DNA from: Marinirhabdus gelatinilytica
GTDB lineage: Bacteria > Bacteroidota > Bacteroidia > Flavobacteriales > Flavobacteriaceae
Assembly: GCF_003353425.1 (NCBI RefSeq)
Contig: NZ_QRAO01000002.1
Location: 358,496 to 422,495, forward strand
Length of the DNA: 64,000 bases
Direction of reading: 5' to 3'
This document shows, one piece after another, positions 52,498-61,967 of this stretch. The notes under the pieces are model-generated. The model ran no database searches and was not told the origin of the DNA. It saw nothing but the letters and a program-made list of their open reading frames with translations. Numbering within the stretch: the stretch's first letter is position 1; the number at the start of each line of letters is the position of its first letter. Made by a program: the position numbers and the translations under genes.

Positions 52498-53862
52498 ATG
52501 CACCATATAGTAGAGAACCAGCGTAATTTTTTCAATACAAATACCACTAAAAATTTACAGTTCAGGCTTACACAACTGGACAAACTCTATTCGGTTTTAA
52601 AGAATAACGAACAAGCACTCTACGATGCTATTTACAAGGATTTTAAAAAATCTGAGTTCGATACCTACACCAGCGAACTGGCCTTGATATTCCACGATAT
52701 TAAAGATGCCAAGCGTAATATCTATAAATGGGCCCGTAGGAAAAAGGTAAGAACCAATTTAATGAATTTTCCCGGCAAGAGCTATATAATCAAGGAACCC
52801 TTGGGCGTTTGCTTGGTCATTGGTGCTTGGAACTATCCCTATCAACTATCGCTCTCGCCAGTCGTGGCGGCACTGGCAGCAGGAAATACCGTTATTTTAA
52901 AACCCAGTGAATTACCAGCACATTCAAGTAAGGTAATGGCAACACTCATCAACAAAACCTTCGATCCAAAAATCCTTAAAGTGGTAGAAGGCGGCGTTCC
53001 CGAAACTACCGAACTATTGGAACAGGACTTCGATAAAATATTTTTTACGGGAAGTACAAGAGTGGGGAGGATTGTATATGAAGCAGCTGCCAAAAATCTT
53101 ACGCCCGTTACCTTGGAACTGGGAGGCAAGAGTCCCGCCTTTATTACGAAGGATTGTAATTTAAAAATAACGGTAAAACGTTTGGTGTGGGCAAAATTCC
53201 TCAATGCCGGACAAACCTGTATTGCGCCAGATTATGTTTTTGTAGAGAAGGCAATTGAGCAAAATTTTATGGAAGCCATAAAAGCCGAAATTGAAAAAGA
53301 ACAGTTTGCCTTTGAAAACAACAACTACGTTCAGATTATTAACGATAAAAATTTTGAACGCTTAGAAAAAATGATAGTCCCTGATAAGGTCGCTTACGGT
53401 GGATCTACAAATGCTCCTGAAAGATATATCCAGCCCACTATCCTTCACAAAGTAACTTTTAACGATCCTTCGATGCAGGAGGAGATATTTGGTCCTATTT
53501 TGCCTGTGCTTAGCTATACGACACTTCAGGAAGCCATTGAAAGATCAAGGCAGCTTCCAAAGCCTCTTTCGGCCTATATTTTCACTGGCTCAAAAAAAAA
53601 TAGAGAAGAAGTCTTGCAGCAACTTTCTTTTGGTGGTGGCGCCGTAAACGATGCCGTAATGCATATAAGCAATCCTAAATTGCCTTTTGGTGGAGTGGGC
53701 CATAGTGGTATAGGCAGTTACCACGGTAAGGCCGGCTTCGATGGTTTTTCGCACAAGAAGAGTATCCTGCACAGGGCTACGTGGTTGGAGTTGCCTTTAA
53801 AATACTTTCCGCATTCAGCTTCAAAACTCAAATGGATCAAACGCTTAATGAAACTACAATAA
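52498..53862 (+). CDS. Aldehyde dehydrogenase, class 3/fatty-aldehyde type
   Basis: A 454-residue NAD(P)-dependent dehydrogenase that oxidises aldehydes to acids. Catalytic Cys241 in FLNAGQTCIAPD and Glu207 in TLELGGKSP are intact, as is the ending PFGGVGHSGIGSYHGKAGFDGFSHKKS. Length and the shortened N-terminus match class 3. Probably acts on medium or long aldehydes. The stop overlaps the start of the following gene (TAATG). Confidence 0.94.
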   Translation: MHHIVENQRNFFNTNTTKNLQFRLTQLDKLYSVLKNNEQALYDAIYKDFKKSEFDTYTSELALIFHDIKDAKRNIYKWARRKKVRTNLMNFPGKSYIIKEPLGVCLVIGAWNYPYQLSLSPVVAALAAGNTVILKPSELPAHSSKVMATLINKTFDPKILKVVEGGVPETTELLEQDFDKIFFTGSTRVGRIVYEAAAKNLTPVTLELGGKSPAFITKDCNLKITVKRLVWAKFLNAGQTCIAPDYVFVEKAIEQNFMEAIKAEIEKEQFAFENNNYVQIINDKNFERLEKMIVPDKVAYGGSTNAPERYIQPTILHKVTFNDPSMQEEIFGPILPVLSYTTLQEAIERSRQLPKPLSAYIFTGSKKNREEVLQQLSFGGGAVNDAVMHISNPKLPFGGVGHSGIGSYHGKAGFDGFSHKKSILHRATWLELPLKYFPHSASKLKWIKRLMKLQ

Positions 53863-54173
53863 TGCTTCAACAATTGGTACATTATGGGTTGCATTTTGTT
53901 GCACCATTGCTTATTGCACTGCTCTTATTTAAGGGCCACTGGTTGCGTGTGTATCTAATCCTTTTGGCTACAATGTTAGTAGATTTGGACCATTTGTTCG
54001 CTACCCCAATGTTCGATCCCAACCGTTGCAGTATCGGTTTCCATTTCTTGCACAGCTATTGGGCTATTGCGGTTTATTTACTACTATTGTTTTTCCCAAG
54101 AACTAGAATTTTAGGCATTGGCCTCACACTCCACATGGCTACCGATTATCTGGATTGTTTGTGGATGGGTTAA
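53862..54173 (+). CDS. DUF6122-like small membrane protein
   Basis: A 103-residue protein with three to four membrane helices (about 10-26, 30-45, 68-84) and conserved polar residues in them: VDLDHLFATPMFDPNRCSIGFHFLHSY and HMATDYLDCLW, reminiscent of metal-dependent membrane hydrolases (His/Asp-rich), though no activity is known. The ATG overlaps the aldehyde dehydrogenase stop, so translation is coupled; longer upstream frames are rejected. Confidence 0.75.
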   Translation: MLQQLVHYGLHFVAPLLIALLLFKGHWLRVYLILLATMLVDLDHLFATPMFDPNRCSIGFHFLHSYWAIAVYLLLLFFPRTRILGIGLTLHMATDYLDCLWMG

Positions 54174-54182
54174 AATGGCAAA

Positions 54183-54656
54183 CTACCTGTGGTGATAGGG
54201 TTCGTTACGTAAAATGGTAAAGCCGCGGTACAGTTGTTCTACCACGAACAAACGCACCATTTGGTGTGAAAAGGTCATTGCAGAGAGGGATACTTTCCCC
54301 TGCGCACGGTCATATATTTCTTGGCTAAAACCATAGGGGCCACCTATTACAAAGACAAGGTTTTTTAATCCGCTGTTCATTTTCTTCTGAAGAAAGTTCG
54401 CAAATTTTATTGATGAATAAGAAACCCCTTTCTCATCCAGAAGGATAAGGTGGTCGGTAGTACTGGTTCTTTTAAGTATTTCGTTCCCTTCCAATTGCTT
54501 TTGTTGCTCCTCGCTCAAGTTTTTGGTTTTCTTTATATCGGGGATCACCTCTAGCGTAAATGGAACGTAATGGGATAAGCGCTTTTGGTAAACATCAATA
54601 AGCTTCTGAAGGTTTTTATCATCGGTTTTTCCAATGGCTAACAGGGTTATCTTCAT
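54183..54656 (-). CDS. rlmH: 23S rRNA pseudouridine-1915 N3-methyltransferase RlmH
   Basis: A 157-residue SPOUT methyltransferase acting on helix 69 of 23S rRNA in 70S ribosomes. Motifs: MKITLLAIGKTDDKNL at the start, LILLDEKG, FVIGGPYGFS (SAM-binding loop) and LSAMTFSHQMVRLFVVEQLYRGFTI with the C-terminal NEPYHH. ATG 54656 gives the standard length; the longer frame to 54743 is rejected. Convergent with the DUF6122-like gene. Confidence 0.96.
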   Translation of the reverse strand: MKITLLAIGKTDDKNLQKLIDVYQKRLSHYVPFTLEVIPDIKKTKNLSEEQQKQLEGNEILKRTSTTDHLILLDEKGVSYSSIKFANFLQKKMNSGLKNLVFVIGGPYGFSQEIYDRAQGKVSLSAMTFSHQMVRLFVVEQLYRGFTILRNEPYHHR

Positions 54657-54814
54657 AGTGCAAAAGTAGTGATTCTGAACTTTGGAGTACTTCAAAAAAG
54701 TTTCGATTTTAAATGTATGTACCTTTCTGAAATACTTCCGCACACAAAAAATCCTTTGCCGTCAAGGCATAATGCTACGCTTTTCCTACCTTAGCTAAAA
54801 ATTGATTTTAGAAA

Positions 54815-55672
54815 ATGATTTCAGAAAAAAAATTTCAGAAAGAAATAGATGGTATCATTGCCAATGCCATTAGAGAGGATGTAGGAAATGGTGATCACAG
54901 TTCCTTGGCGTGCATTCCCGAAGACGCAACCGGGACAGCAAAATTGCTCGTAAAGGATGAAGGTATTATCGCAGGGGTAGATTTTGCAAGGCAAGTGTTC
55001 GATTATGTGGACAACGGGCTTGAGGTAGATGTAAAGATTCAGGATGGTGAGACAGTGTCTTATGGAGATATTGCCTTTTTTGTCTCTGGAAGTTCGCAAT
55101 CTATTTTAAAAGCAGAACGTCTGGTCCTAAATGCCATGCAGCGTATGAGCGCCATTGCAACAAAAACCAATAAGTTTGTACAATTGCTCGAAGGAACGGG
55201 CACCAAGATTCTCGATACCCGAAAAACAACTCCCGGTATTCGCGCCCTGGAAAAATGGGCCGTAAAGATTGGTGGTGGCGAGAACCACCGGTTTGCATTG
55301 TACGACATGATTATGCTGAAGGACAACCACATAGATTTTTGTGGTGGAATTACAAAGGCTATCCAGACCACAAGAAATTATCTTGAAACCAACAGTCTGG
55401 ATCTAAAAATAATTGTTGAGGCAAGGAACTTGGAAGAAATAGCCGAAATTCTAGAAAATGAAGGCGTTTACAGAGTGTTGATAGATAATTTTAACTACGA
55501 GGATACCCGAAAGGCCGTTGCAATGATTGGCGATACATGCCTTACCGAATCCAGCGGAGGAATCAATCTGGAAACCGTTAGAAAATATGCCGACTGTGGC
55601 GTAGACTATATTTCCAGTGGCGCCTTGACGCACTCGGTTTACAATATGGATTTGAGTTTAAAAGCTGTATAA
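54815..55672 (+). CDS. nadC: Nicotinate-nucleotide pyrophosphorylase (quinolinate phosphoribosyltransferase)
   Basis: A 285-residue enzyme converting quinolinate and PRPP to nicotinate mononucleotide in de novo NAD synthesis. Motifs: EDVGNGDHSSLA, ILDTRKTTPGIRALEKWAVKIGGGENHR (PRPP/quinolinate site), MLKDNHI, EARNLEE, ESSGGINLE and DYISSGALTHS. nadA and nadB are not near. Stop and start of the next gene overlap (TAATG). Confidence 0.96.
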   Translation: MISEKKFQKEIDGIIANAIREDVGNGDHSSLACIPEDATGTAKLLVKDEGIIAGVDFARQVFDYVDNGLEVDVKIQDGETVSYGDIAFFVSGSSQSILKAERLVLNAMQRMSAIATKTNKFVQLLEGTGTKILDTRKTTPGIRALEKWAVKIGGGENHRFALYDMIMLKDNHIDFCGGITKAIQTTRNYLETNSLDLKIIVEARNLEEIAEILENEGVYRVLIDNFNYEDTRKAVAMIGDTCLTESSGGINLETVRKYADCGVDYISSGALTHSVYNMDLSLKAV

Positions 55673-56640
55673 TGGTCCAAGAGGAGGTTTCTGAAAATAC
55701 CGATCCTCAAAAAAGATCCTTGCTAAAAAAACTGGCATCGATTTTTTTACCTATAGGCACCTATTTTCTTAAAAAAAGTAAAAAGATAATAGTCCCGGGT
55801 TCTAATGGGCTGTCGCTTTATCAACTGCTGGATATTTATGGAACGGGTATTATAAAAGGTACGTTTTCCTCTCGTGCCAGCTCTATTGCGTACAGTTTTT
55901 TTGTGGCCCTGTTTCCGTTTTTACTTTTTATATTGAACCTGATACCCTACGTGCCCATTGAGGGGTTCCAACAACGGTTTTTGGTGTTTATCGGAGAATT
56001 GCTGCCCGCACAAACAACAGAGTTTTTCTATCCCATAATTGCAGATATTGCCGTAAATACAAGGGGAGGGTTGCTATCGGTCTCCATTATGTTGTCGCTT
56101 TTCTTGGCAGCCAATGGTGTAAATGCCATATTCAGTGCTTTTGAGTATTCCTTTCATGTAACCATTAACCGAAACTTCTTCAGACAGTACGGTATTGCCT
56201 TTCTTGTTTCTATCTTTTTGGCATTGTTGTTGTTAATTACGGTTGGGGTCATCTTGTACGGCGAATATGTAATTGCCAATTTAGTAGGAAGAGAGTATAT
56301 CAGTGACGATGTTTTTTGGATAACCCTGCTGCAGTTCACGGTCTTTACCATAATGATATATATAGTAATTGCAACTCTGTACTACTATGGTACCAAAGAA
56401 GGGAAACACTCCCGTTTTGTGTCTATTGGAGCAATTGTTACAACGTTACTTTTTTTGGTAACTACCTATTTGTTCACTGTTTACATCAATAATTTTTCAA
56501 ATTATAACGAACTCTACGGTTCTATTGGAGCATTATTGATTATGATGTTATATATTTGGATAAATTCGAACCTCTTGCTGCTAGGGTTCGAGCTCAATAT
56601 TTCACTGCAGCGATTAAAGGATAAAAATTCAAACACTTAA
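55672..56640 (+). CDS. YihY/BrkB family inner-membrane protein
   Basis: A 322-residue membrane protein with about six helices. Family signatures: FSSRASSIAYSFFVALFPFLLFIL near residue 65, NGVNAIFSAFEYSFHV, and the last helix IMMLYIWINSNLLLLGFELN. Once annotated as ribonuclease BN in error; real role unknown, perhaps transport or virulence-related. Translationally coupled to nadC. Confidence 0.9.
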   Translation: MVQEEVSENTDPQKRSLLKKLASIFLPIGTYFLKKSKKIIVPGSNGLSLYQLLDIYGTGIIKGTFSSRASSIAYSFFVALFPFLLFILNLIPYVPIEGFQQRFLVFIGELLPAQTTEFFYPIIADIAVNTRGGLLSVSIMLSLFLAANGVNAIFSAFEYSFHVTINRNFFRQYGIAFLVSIFLALLLLITVGVILYGEYVIANLVGREYISDDVFWITLLQFTVFTIMIYIVIATLYYYGTKEGKHSRFVSIGAIVTTLLFLVTTYLFTVYINNFSNYNELYGSIGALLIMMLYIWINSNLLLLGFELNISLQRLKDKNSNT

Positions 56641-56662
56641 ATAAACCTTAACACTCAAAACC

Positions 56663-57226
56663 ATGAAAAAAATACTAATACTTCTCGCCATTGTCTTCAC
56701 GGCAAACACTGCTGTGGCCCAAACCCAAGTTGGTGCTGTAACACTTCCAAACTCTGTTAATTTTGGTGGTGAAGATCTGGCCTTGAACGGTGCCGGGATA
56801 CGTAAAAAGGCCTTTGTGCTTAAATTGTATTCAGGAGGATTGTACCTTCAAGATAAATCTTCTAATGCAAAGAGCATTATAAATGCAGATGAGACCATGG
56901 CCATAAAGCTGCACATTACCTCCAGTTTTGTTTCCAGTGAGGCTATGAGCGATGCTGTTCGTGAAGGATTTGATGCTTCCTTGGATGGTAACACTTCTTC
57001 TCTTTCTTCTGAAATAGAAAAATTCATTGGCTTCTTCAGCGATGAAATAGTTGAAAACAATGTTTTTGATATTACTTACCAAAAAGGAAAAGGCGTAGTT
57101 GCCTACAAAAATGGTAAAGAATTGGGAACCATCTCTGGTATGGCCTTTAAGAAAGCACTATTCGGGATTTGGTTGGGAGATGATCCAGCCGACAGCAAAC
57201 TGAAAAAAGCAATGTTAGGTAAATAA
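56663..57226 (+). CDS. Exported chalcone isomerase-like protein
   Basis: A 187-residue protein with signal peptide 1-19 (AVAQ) and a chalcone-isomerase-like fold (VNFGGEDLALNGAGIRKKAFVLKLYSGGLYL; SSEAMSDAVREGFDAS; ISGMAFKKALFGIWLGDDPAD). Plant-type catalytic residues are not evident; bacterial members probably bind fatty acids or similar ligands in the periplasm. Part of a short run with the DUF2147 gene 8 bases downstream. Confidence 0.85.
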   Translation: MKKILILLAIVFTANTAVAQTQVGAVTLPNSVNFGGEDLALNGAGIRKKAFVLKLYSGGLYLQDKSSNAKSIINADETMAIKLHITSSFVSSEAMSDAVREGFDASLDGNTSSLSSEIEKFIGFFSDEIVENNVFDITYQKGKGVVAYKNGKELGTISGMAFKKALFGIWLGDDPADSKLKKAMLGK

Positions 57227-57234
57227 AAAATTAA

Positions 57235-57672
57235 ATGAAAATTATGAATAAATTATGCACTACCCTTGCAGTCCTATTGATTGCAGCAACTTCTGTTACT
57301 GCACAAAGTGTATTGGGTAAATGGAAAACTATTGACGATAACACAGGGGTTGCAAAATCTATTGTAGAAATTTACGAACAAGACGGTAAAGTATACGGAA
57401 AGGTTGCCGAAATCCTTAACGAAGACCGTGTGGATGCCGTTTGTACCGAATGCGAAGGAGACGATAAGGATAAGCCTATCCTTGGTCTAGTGATCATAAG
57501 AGGTCTCGAAAAAGATGGAGACGAGTATAACGACGGTAAGATCCTGGATCCGGAAAGTGGAACCCTTTACAAATGCTATATAGAACTAGAAGAACCCAAT
57601 AAACTGAAAGTGCGCGGTTACGTAGGTTTTTCACTACTGGGAAGAACACAATACTGGTTAAGGGCAGAATAA
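57235..57672 (+). CDS. Exported DUF2147 protein
   Basis: A 145-residue protein: signal peptide to about residue 24 (SVTAQ), then the small beta-barrel of DUF2147 (LGKWKTIDDNTGVAKSIVEIYE; GKILDPESGTLYKCYIELEEPNKLKVRGYVG; GRTQYWLR). A close-set Cys pair (VCTEC) plus one later Cys are present. Function unknown. ATG 57244 is an alternative start three codons in. Terminator follows. Confidence 0.87.
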   Translation: MKIMNKLCTTLAVLLIAATSVTAQSVLGKWKTIDDNTGVAKSIVEIYEQDGKVYGKVAEILNEDRVDAVCTECEGDDKDKPILGLVIIRGLEKDGDEYNDGKILDPESGTLYKCYIELEEPNKLKVRGYVGFSLLGRTQYWLRAE

Positions 57673-57692
57673 CCCTGTTGATAAGTAACACC

Positions 57693-57724
57693 AAAGGTCG
57701 TCCAAATACTGGACGGCCTTTTTT
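57693..57724 (+). terminator. Terminator after the CHI-like/DUF2147 genes
   Basis: AAAGGTCGTCC (57693-57703) pairs with GGACGGCCTTT (57711-57721), 11 bp with one G-T pair, 7-base loop, followed by T. Confidence 0.88.
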
Positions 57725-57756
57725 ATTTTTACCTTGTTGCTAAGGCATCCCTCTAG

Positions 57757-57815
57757 CCCCCTTCAAGGGGAAGATAAAATCCCTCCCCTTCGAAGGGGAG
57801 GTAAGGAGGGGGTGT
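57757..57815. repeat. REP-like palindromic element
   Basis: Two linked hairpins: CCCCTT-C-AAGGGG (57758-57770) and a perfect 20-base palindrome centred on TTCGAA (57782-57801), followed by GGAGGGGG. Such CCCTCCCCTT elements are dispersed in many Bacteroidota genomes. Confidence 0.7.
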
Positions 57816-57893
57816 TTTTATTCAATTTTCAGTTAGTAAGATAAAAAAAGTAAATCCTAACTCACCAATTAACAAACCCACCAACCCGCCACC

Positions 57894-60344
57894 GTGTACT
57901 TCATAAACGTAATACTGCCCATTCCTTTAAAGCAAACTTTTACCTACAGCGTAAACAAGGACGAAGCACATTTTTTACGCCCGGGGATGCGGGTAGCGGT
58001 GCCATTTGGGAAGACCAAGGTGTATACTGCAATAGTGTACAATGTACACAGTAACAATCCCCCTGCCTATGAGACCAAGGACATACACCAGATCCTTGAT
58101 GAAGATCCAATTATAACACCAAAACAGTTGCAACATTGGGAGTGGATAGCATCGTATTATATGTGTACGTTGGGAGAGGTGGTCCGCGCAGCACTGCCAA
58201 GTGCATATTTGCTGGAAAGTGAGACCATTATTGTATTGAACGAAGAAAGTTCGGTGGACGAGTCGAAATTTTCAGACGATGAGTTTATGGTGTTGGAAGC
58301 CCTTCGCAACCAATCCTCGCTGCATATAAACGATGTTAGAAATATTTTGGACCGAAAAAATGTGGTTTCGGTTACCAAAGCCTTATATGAAAAAGGGGTA
58401 ATTACTATTGAAGAGGAAGTGTACGAGCAATATGTCCCAAAAATGAAACGGTACGTGAAACTCGCTCCCCAATATACTTCCGAAGAAAATCTGAGATCGC
58501 TTCTAGATAAAATGAACAGTGCCCCCAAGCAAAAAGAAGTGTTAATGACGCTCTTTATGCTTTCTTCCCAACAAAAAAAACCAATAGAGGCACTCGCACT
58601 ACAAAAAAAGAGCAATACTACCGCTACGGTAATCAAGGCACTATTGGACAAGAACATTTTAGAGGAATTTTACGAGCAACGGGATAGGGTTCAATATTCC
58701 GGGGAAGAGACCAAGCCCATTAAAGCACTCAGCGAGCAACAGGAACAGGTTTTTAATGCGATTAAAAAATCCTTTGATGAAAAAGAGATTACGCTCCTTC
58801 ACGGTGTTACCTCTAGCGGAAAAACTGAAATATACGTAAAACTAATTGCTGAAACTTTAAAGAAAGGAAGACAGGTGCTGTACATGCTTCCTGAAATTGC
58901 CCTAACTACCCAACTCATAACACGTTTGCAAAATTATTTTGGTGAAAAGGTTTCTGTGTACCACTCAAAATATTCTGTGAATGAGCGTGTTGAAGTATGG
59001 AACAACGTGCTGGAAAACTTACAAAAAGCACAAATTATAATAGGGGCAAGGTCTTCCTTGTTTTTACCGTTCCAGGATTTGGGCTTGGTAGTGGTGGACG
59101 AGGAGCACGAACCCTCTTTTAAACAATTCAATCCATCACCACGTTATCACGGTAGGGATGCGGCCATAGTGCTGGCTGGTCTTCACGGGGCAAAAACACT
59201 TTTGGGAAGCGCCACTCCTTCTTTGGAAAGCTACTACAATGCCCAACATGATAAATATGGTTTTACCGAACTGAAACAACGTTTCGGGAATGTATTGATG
59301 CCTGAGATTGAATTGGTGGACATTAAGGAGAAGCACAAAAAAAAGTTGATGAAGGGGCATTTTAGCGATAGGTTGTTAGAAGCTATACAAGAAGCGTTGG
59401 CTAATGAAGAACAAGTAATTTTGTTCCAGAACAGGCGTGGGTTTTCGCCATTTGTAGAGTGTACGACTTGTGGAACCGCCCCCCAATGTCCCAATTGCGA
59501 TGTAAGCCTCACGTATCATAAACACAAGGGGCAGTTGCGTTGCCATTATTGTGGTTACCATATGCAAATGATGGCTGCCTGCTTTGCTTGTGGAAGCCCA
59601 ACGCTGGATACCAAGGGTTTTGGCACCGAACAAATTGAAACAGAATTAAAAGCCATTTTCCCAGAACACTCCATTGCTAGGATGGACCAAGATACTACGC
59701 GTGGGAAACACGCCTACGCAAAACTTATTGAAAAACTGGAAAACCGTGATATAGATATTTTGGTGGGTACCCAAATGGTGGCAAAAGGCTTGGATTTTAG
59801 GAATGTGAGTTTGGTGGGAGTGATGAATGCAGATACATTGCTCAACTTTCCAGATTTCAGGGCGCACGAGCGTTGCTTTCAGCTTTTACAGCAAGTGTCG
59901 GGTAGGGCAGGACGTACCAAAAAGAGGGGGACAGTGTTGGTACAAACCTTTAATCCGTACCACCAAATATTGCAAATGGTGAGCACGAACGATTATGGAG
60001 GAATGTACAAACAACAAACCGAGGATAGGTACCAGTTTAAATATCCACCCTTTTACAGAACGATAAAGTTTACATTTAAGCACCGTAATTACGATACCAT
60101 GCAAAAGGCTTCCCAATGGTTCGCTAAAGCATTGCAACTTCAGTTTAGGGAATATGTGCTAGGACCAGAGCCTCCTCCAGTAGGTAGAGTGCGAAACCAA
60201 TTTATCAGCAATGTAATGGTTAAGATTCCCAAACAACAATCTTTGGCAAAAACCAAGGCCGTCATTCAAAAAGTTGAACACAGTTTCAACGCCATCAAAG
60301 ATTTTTCGGGCGTTAGGTTAATAATAGATGTAGATAATTATTAA
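57894..60344 (+). CDS. priA: Primosomal replication restart helicase PriA
   Basis: An 816-residue helicase that reloads the replisome at abandoned forks. The N-terminal 3'-DNA-binding domain starts FINVILPIPLKQTFTYSV; helicase motifs include HGVTSSGKTEIY (Walker A, near residue 303), VVVDEEHE, LGSATPSLESYY and GTQMVAKGLDF; the zinc module has four Cys pairs (CTTC, CPNC, CHYC, CFAC). It starts at GTG 57894, which fits the conserved N-terminus. Its stop overlaps that of the convergent LytTR gene by 4 bases. Confidence 0.95.
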   Translation: MYFINVILPIPLKQTFTYSVNKDEAHFLRPGMRVAVPFGKTKVYTAIVYNVHSNNPPAYETKDIHQILDEDPIITPKQLQHWEWIASYYMCTLGEVVRAALPSAYLLESETIIVLNEESSVDESKFSDDEFMVLEALRNQSSLHINDVRNILDRKNVVSVTKALYEKGVITIEEEVYEQYVPKMKRYVKLAPQYTSEENLRSLLDKMNSAPKQKEVLMTLFMLSSQQKKPIEALALQKKSNTTATVIKALLDKNILEEFYEQRDRVQYSGEETKPIKALSEQQEQVFNAIKKSFDEKEITLLHGVTSSGKTEIYVKLIAETLKKGRQVLYMLPEIALTTQLITRLQNYFGEKVSVYHSKYSVNERVEVWNNVLENLQKAQIIIGARSSLFLPFQDLGLVVVDEEHEPSFKQFNPSPRYHGRDAAIVLAGLHGAKTLLGSATPSLESYYNAQHDKYGFTELKQRFGNVLMPEIELVDIKEKHKKKLMKGHFSDRLLEAIQEALANEEQVILFQNRRGFSPFVECTTCGTAPQCPNCDVSLTYHKHKGQLRCHYCGYHMQMMAACFACGSPTLDTKGFGTEQIETELKAIFPEHSIARMDQDTTRGKHAYAKLIEKLENRDIDILVGTQMVAKGLDFRNVSLVGVMNADTLLNFPDFRAHERCFQLLQQVSGRAGRTKKRGTVLVQTFNPYHQILQMVSTNDYGGMYKQQTEDRYQFKYPPFYRTIKFTFKHRNYDTMQKASQWFAKALQLQFREYVLGPEPPPVGRVRNQFISNVMVKIPKQQSLAKTKAVIQKVEHSFNAIKDFSGVRLIIDVDNY

Positions 60345-61054
60345 GCGCGCATATTGGCTGCAAGGGCTTCTACGAGATCGGTTTTTCGGTTTCGGCTCAG
60401 CGGTAATTGCTCGGTATCCAACTCGATGATCTTACTGTTGTATTTTTCTACTTTTTCAAGATTTACAATGTAGGATTTGTGGATTCGAAGAAAACGGTCC
60501 GAGGGCAACAACTTTTCAAAAGCCTTCATGGTAGAGAGTACCACAAGTGCGTCGTGCTCGGTCACCAATTTCACATAATCGCCAAGGGCTTCAATATAGC
60601 GAAGTTCGTTAAGGAAAACCTTTCTTTTTTTAAGGTTGCTCTTCACAAAGATGAAATCTTCATCATCAAAGCCATCGTCGTTTTTCAGCTTGTAGTTGGT
60701 GATGGCCTTGTGAACGGCATTCAGGAATCTATCTTTTGAAATAGGTTTCCTTAAATAGTCCACCGCATCATAATCAAAAGCTTTAAAGGCATACTTGGTT
60801 TTACCCGTGACAAATATTATTTGTGGCTTGTTGGTAAGGTCGTCCAACAGGTCAAACCCAGATAAGATTGGCATCTCGATATCAAGAAATACCAGATCTA
60901 TCTCATTGGTCGCCAGCCCCATTTTTGCTTCAATGGCATTATTATATTCTGCTACAAGATCCAAAGAAGGATGGTTCTCGATTAATTTTACTATTGAAAG
61001 GCGTTGCAATGTAGAGTCGTCCACAATTGCACATTTTAATATAGGTTTTTCCAC
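60341..61054 (-). CDS. LytTR-type response regulator
   Basis: A 237-residue regulator: receiver domain (1-120) with VDDS, phospho-acceptor Asp58 in VFLDIEMP, and the KPIS Lys; LytTR DNA-binding domain (about 140-235: FIFVKSNLKKRKVFLNELRYIEALGDYVKLV; FLRIHKSYIVNL). No histidine kinase is adjacent, so it is orphaned here. LytTR regulators of this sort usually pair with LytS-like kinases. Divergent from rpsF. Confidence 0.92.
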   Translation of the reverse strand: MEKPILKCAIVDDSTLQRLSIVKLIENHPSLDLVAEYNNAIEAKMGLATNEIDLVFLDIEMPILSGFDLLDDLTNKPQIIFVTGKTKYAFKAFDYDAVDYLRKPISKDRFLNAVHKAITNYKLKNDDGFDDEDFIFVKSNLKKRKVFLNELRYIEALGDYVKLVTEHDALVVLSTMKAFEKLLPSDRFLRIHKSYIVNLEKVEKYNSKIIELDTEQLPLSRNRKTDLVEALAANMRA

Positions 61055-61223
61055 GGTTGCGTTAAATTGATATACAATAATATTAAAAAAAATCGACGAA
61101 TGGTAGTTATTTTTAACTTTTGTCGTGTGAAAATCGCATTTTAACTATTCAAGAAAGTAAAATCTTACAAATTGAAATTGAACAACTTGCTTCATATTTT
61201 ATGCAAATAGATAGCGCAAGGGT

Positions 61224-61253
61224 TTGTTGTTTTTAAGAAAAATAGTATTTTTG
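61224..61253 (+). promoter_or_regulatory. Promoter of the rpsF operon
   Basis: TTG at 61224-61226 (in TTTG), 19 bases, perfect TATTTTTG at 61246-61253; identical geometry to the rpmH promoter. The leader before ATG 61308 is about 48 bases. Confidence 0.85.
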
Positions 61254-61307
61254 CACGCTCATTAGCAAGGTGCTGGTGTGTTTATAGTATTAATTAATAG
61301 ATTTTTT

Positions 61308-61655
61308 ATGAATCATTACGAAACTGTTTTCATCTTGAATCCCGTTTTATCTGAAGAGCAGATAAAGGAAACAGTAAAGAAATACGAAGACCTTCTTGTT
61401 TCTAAAGGTGCAAAGATGATATCGAAAGAAGATTGGGGGCTAAAGAAATTGGCCTACGCGATCCAACACAAAAAAAGTGGCTTTTACCACTTGTTTGAGT
61501 ACACCGTAGACGGTGAGGCAATAAACCCCCTCGAGGTGGAATTTAGACGTGACGAGCGCGTTATGCGTTACCTTACCGTAAGTCTGGACAAGCATGCGAT
61601 TGCTTGGGCAGAGAAGAGAAGAAACCGAAACAAGAAACAAAAACAAACTGCATAA
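61308..61655 (+). CDS. rpsF: 30S ribosomal protein S6
   Basis: A 115-residue S6 protein: MNHYETVFILNPVLSEEQI, DWGLKKLAYAIQHKKSGFYHLFEY and FRRDERVMRYLTV are typical; a basic tail (KRRNRNKKQKQTA) follows. It binds S18 in the small-subunit platform. ATG 61308 is chosen over a GTG/ATA-type extension to 61278, which lies within the leader. First gene of rpsF-rpsR-rplI; no ssb between them. Confidence 0.97.
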   Translation: MNHYETVFILNPVLSEEQIKETVKKYEDLLVSKGAKMISKEDWGLKKLAYAIQHKKSGFYHLFEYTVDGEAINPLEVEFRRDERVMRYLTVSLDKHAIAWAEKRRNRNKKQKQTA

Positions 61656-61658
61656 GCT

Positions 61659-61955
61659 ATGGCAACATTACAGCAGCAAGCAAAAGGAAAAAAAGACGGT
61701 GAGATACGATATCTTACCCCTTTGAACATAGAGACAAGCAAGGCAAAGAAGTACTGCCGTTTCAAGAAATCTGGTATCAAGTACGTAGATTACAAGGACG
61801 CAGACTGGTTATCTAGTTTTGTGAACGAGCAAGGTAAATTGTTACCGCGCCGCTTAACAGGAACTTCATTAAAGTACCAACGTAAAGTGGCCGTTGCCGT
61901 TAAGAGAGCACGTCACTTGGCATTGATGCCTTACGTAACCGATTTGTATAAATAA
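61659..61955 (+). CDS. rpsR: 30S ribosomal protein S18
   Basis: A 98-residue S18 protein with an N-terminal extension ([18 protein letters not shown]) and the core [50 protein letters not shown]. Partner of S6 in the platform. Three bases after rpsF. Confidence 0.97.
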   Translation: MATLQQQAKGKKDGEIRYLTPLNIETSKAKKYCRFKKSGIKYVDYKDADWLSSFVNEQGKLLPRRLTGTSLKYQRKVAVAVKRARHLALMPYVTDLYK

Positions 61956-61967
61956 AACAGGACAACC

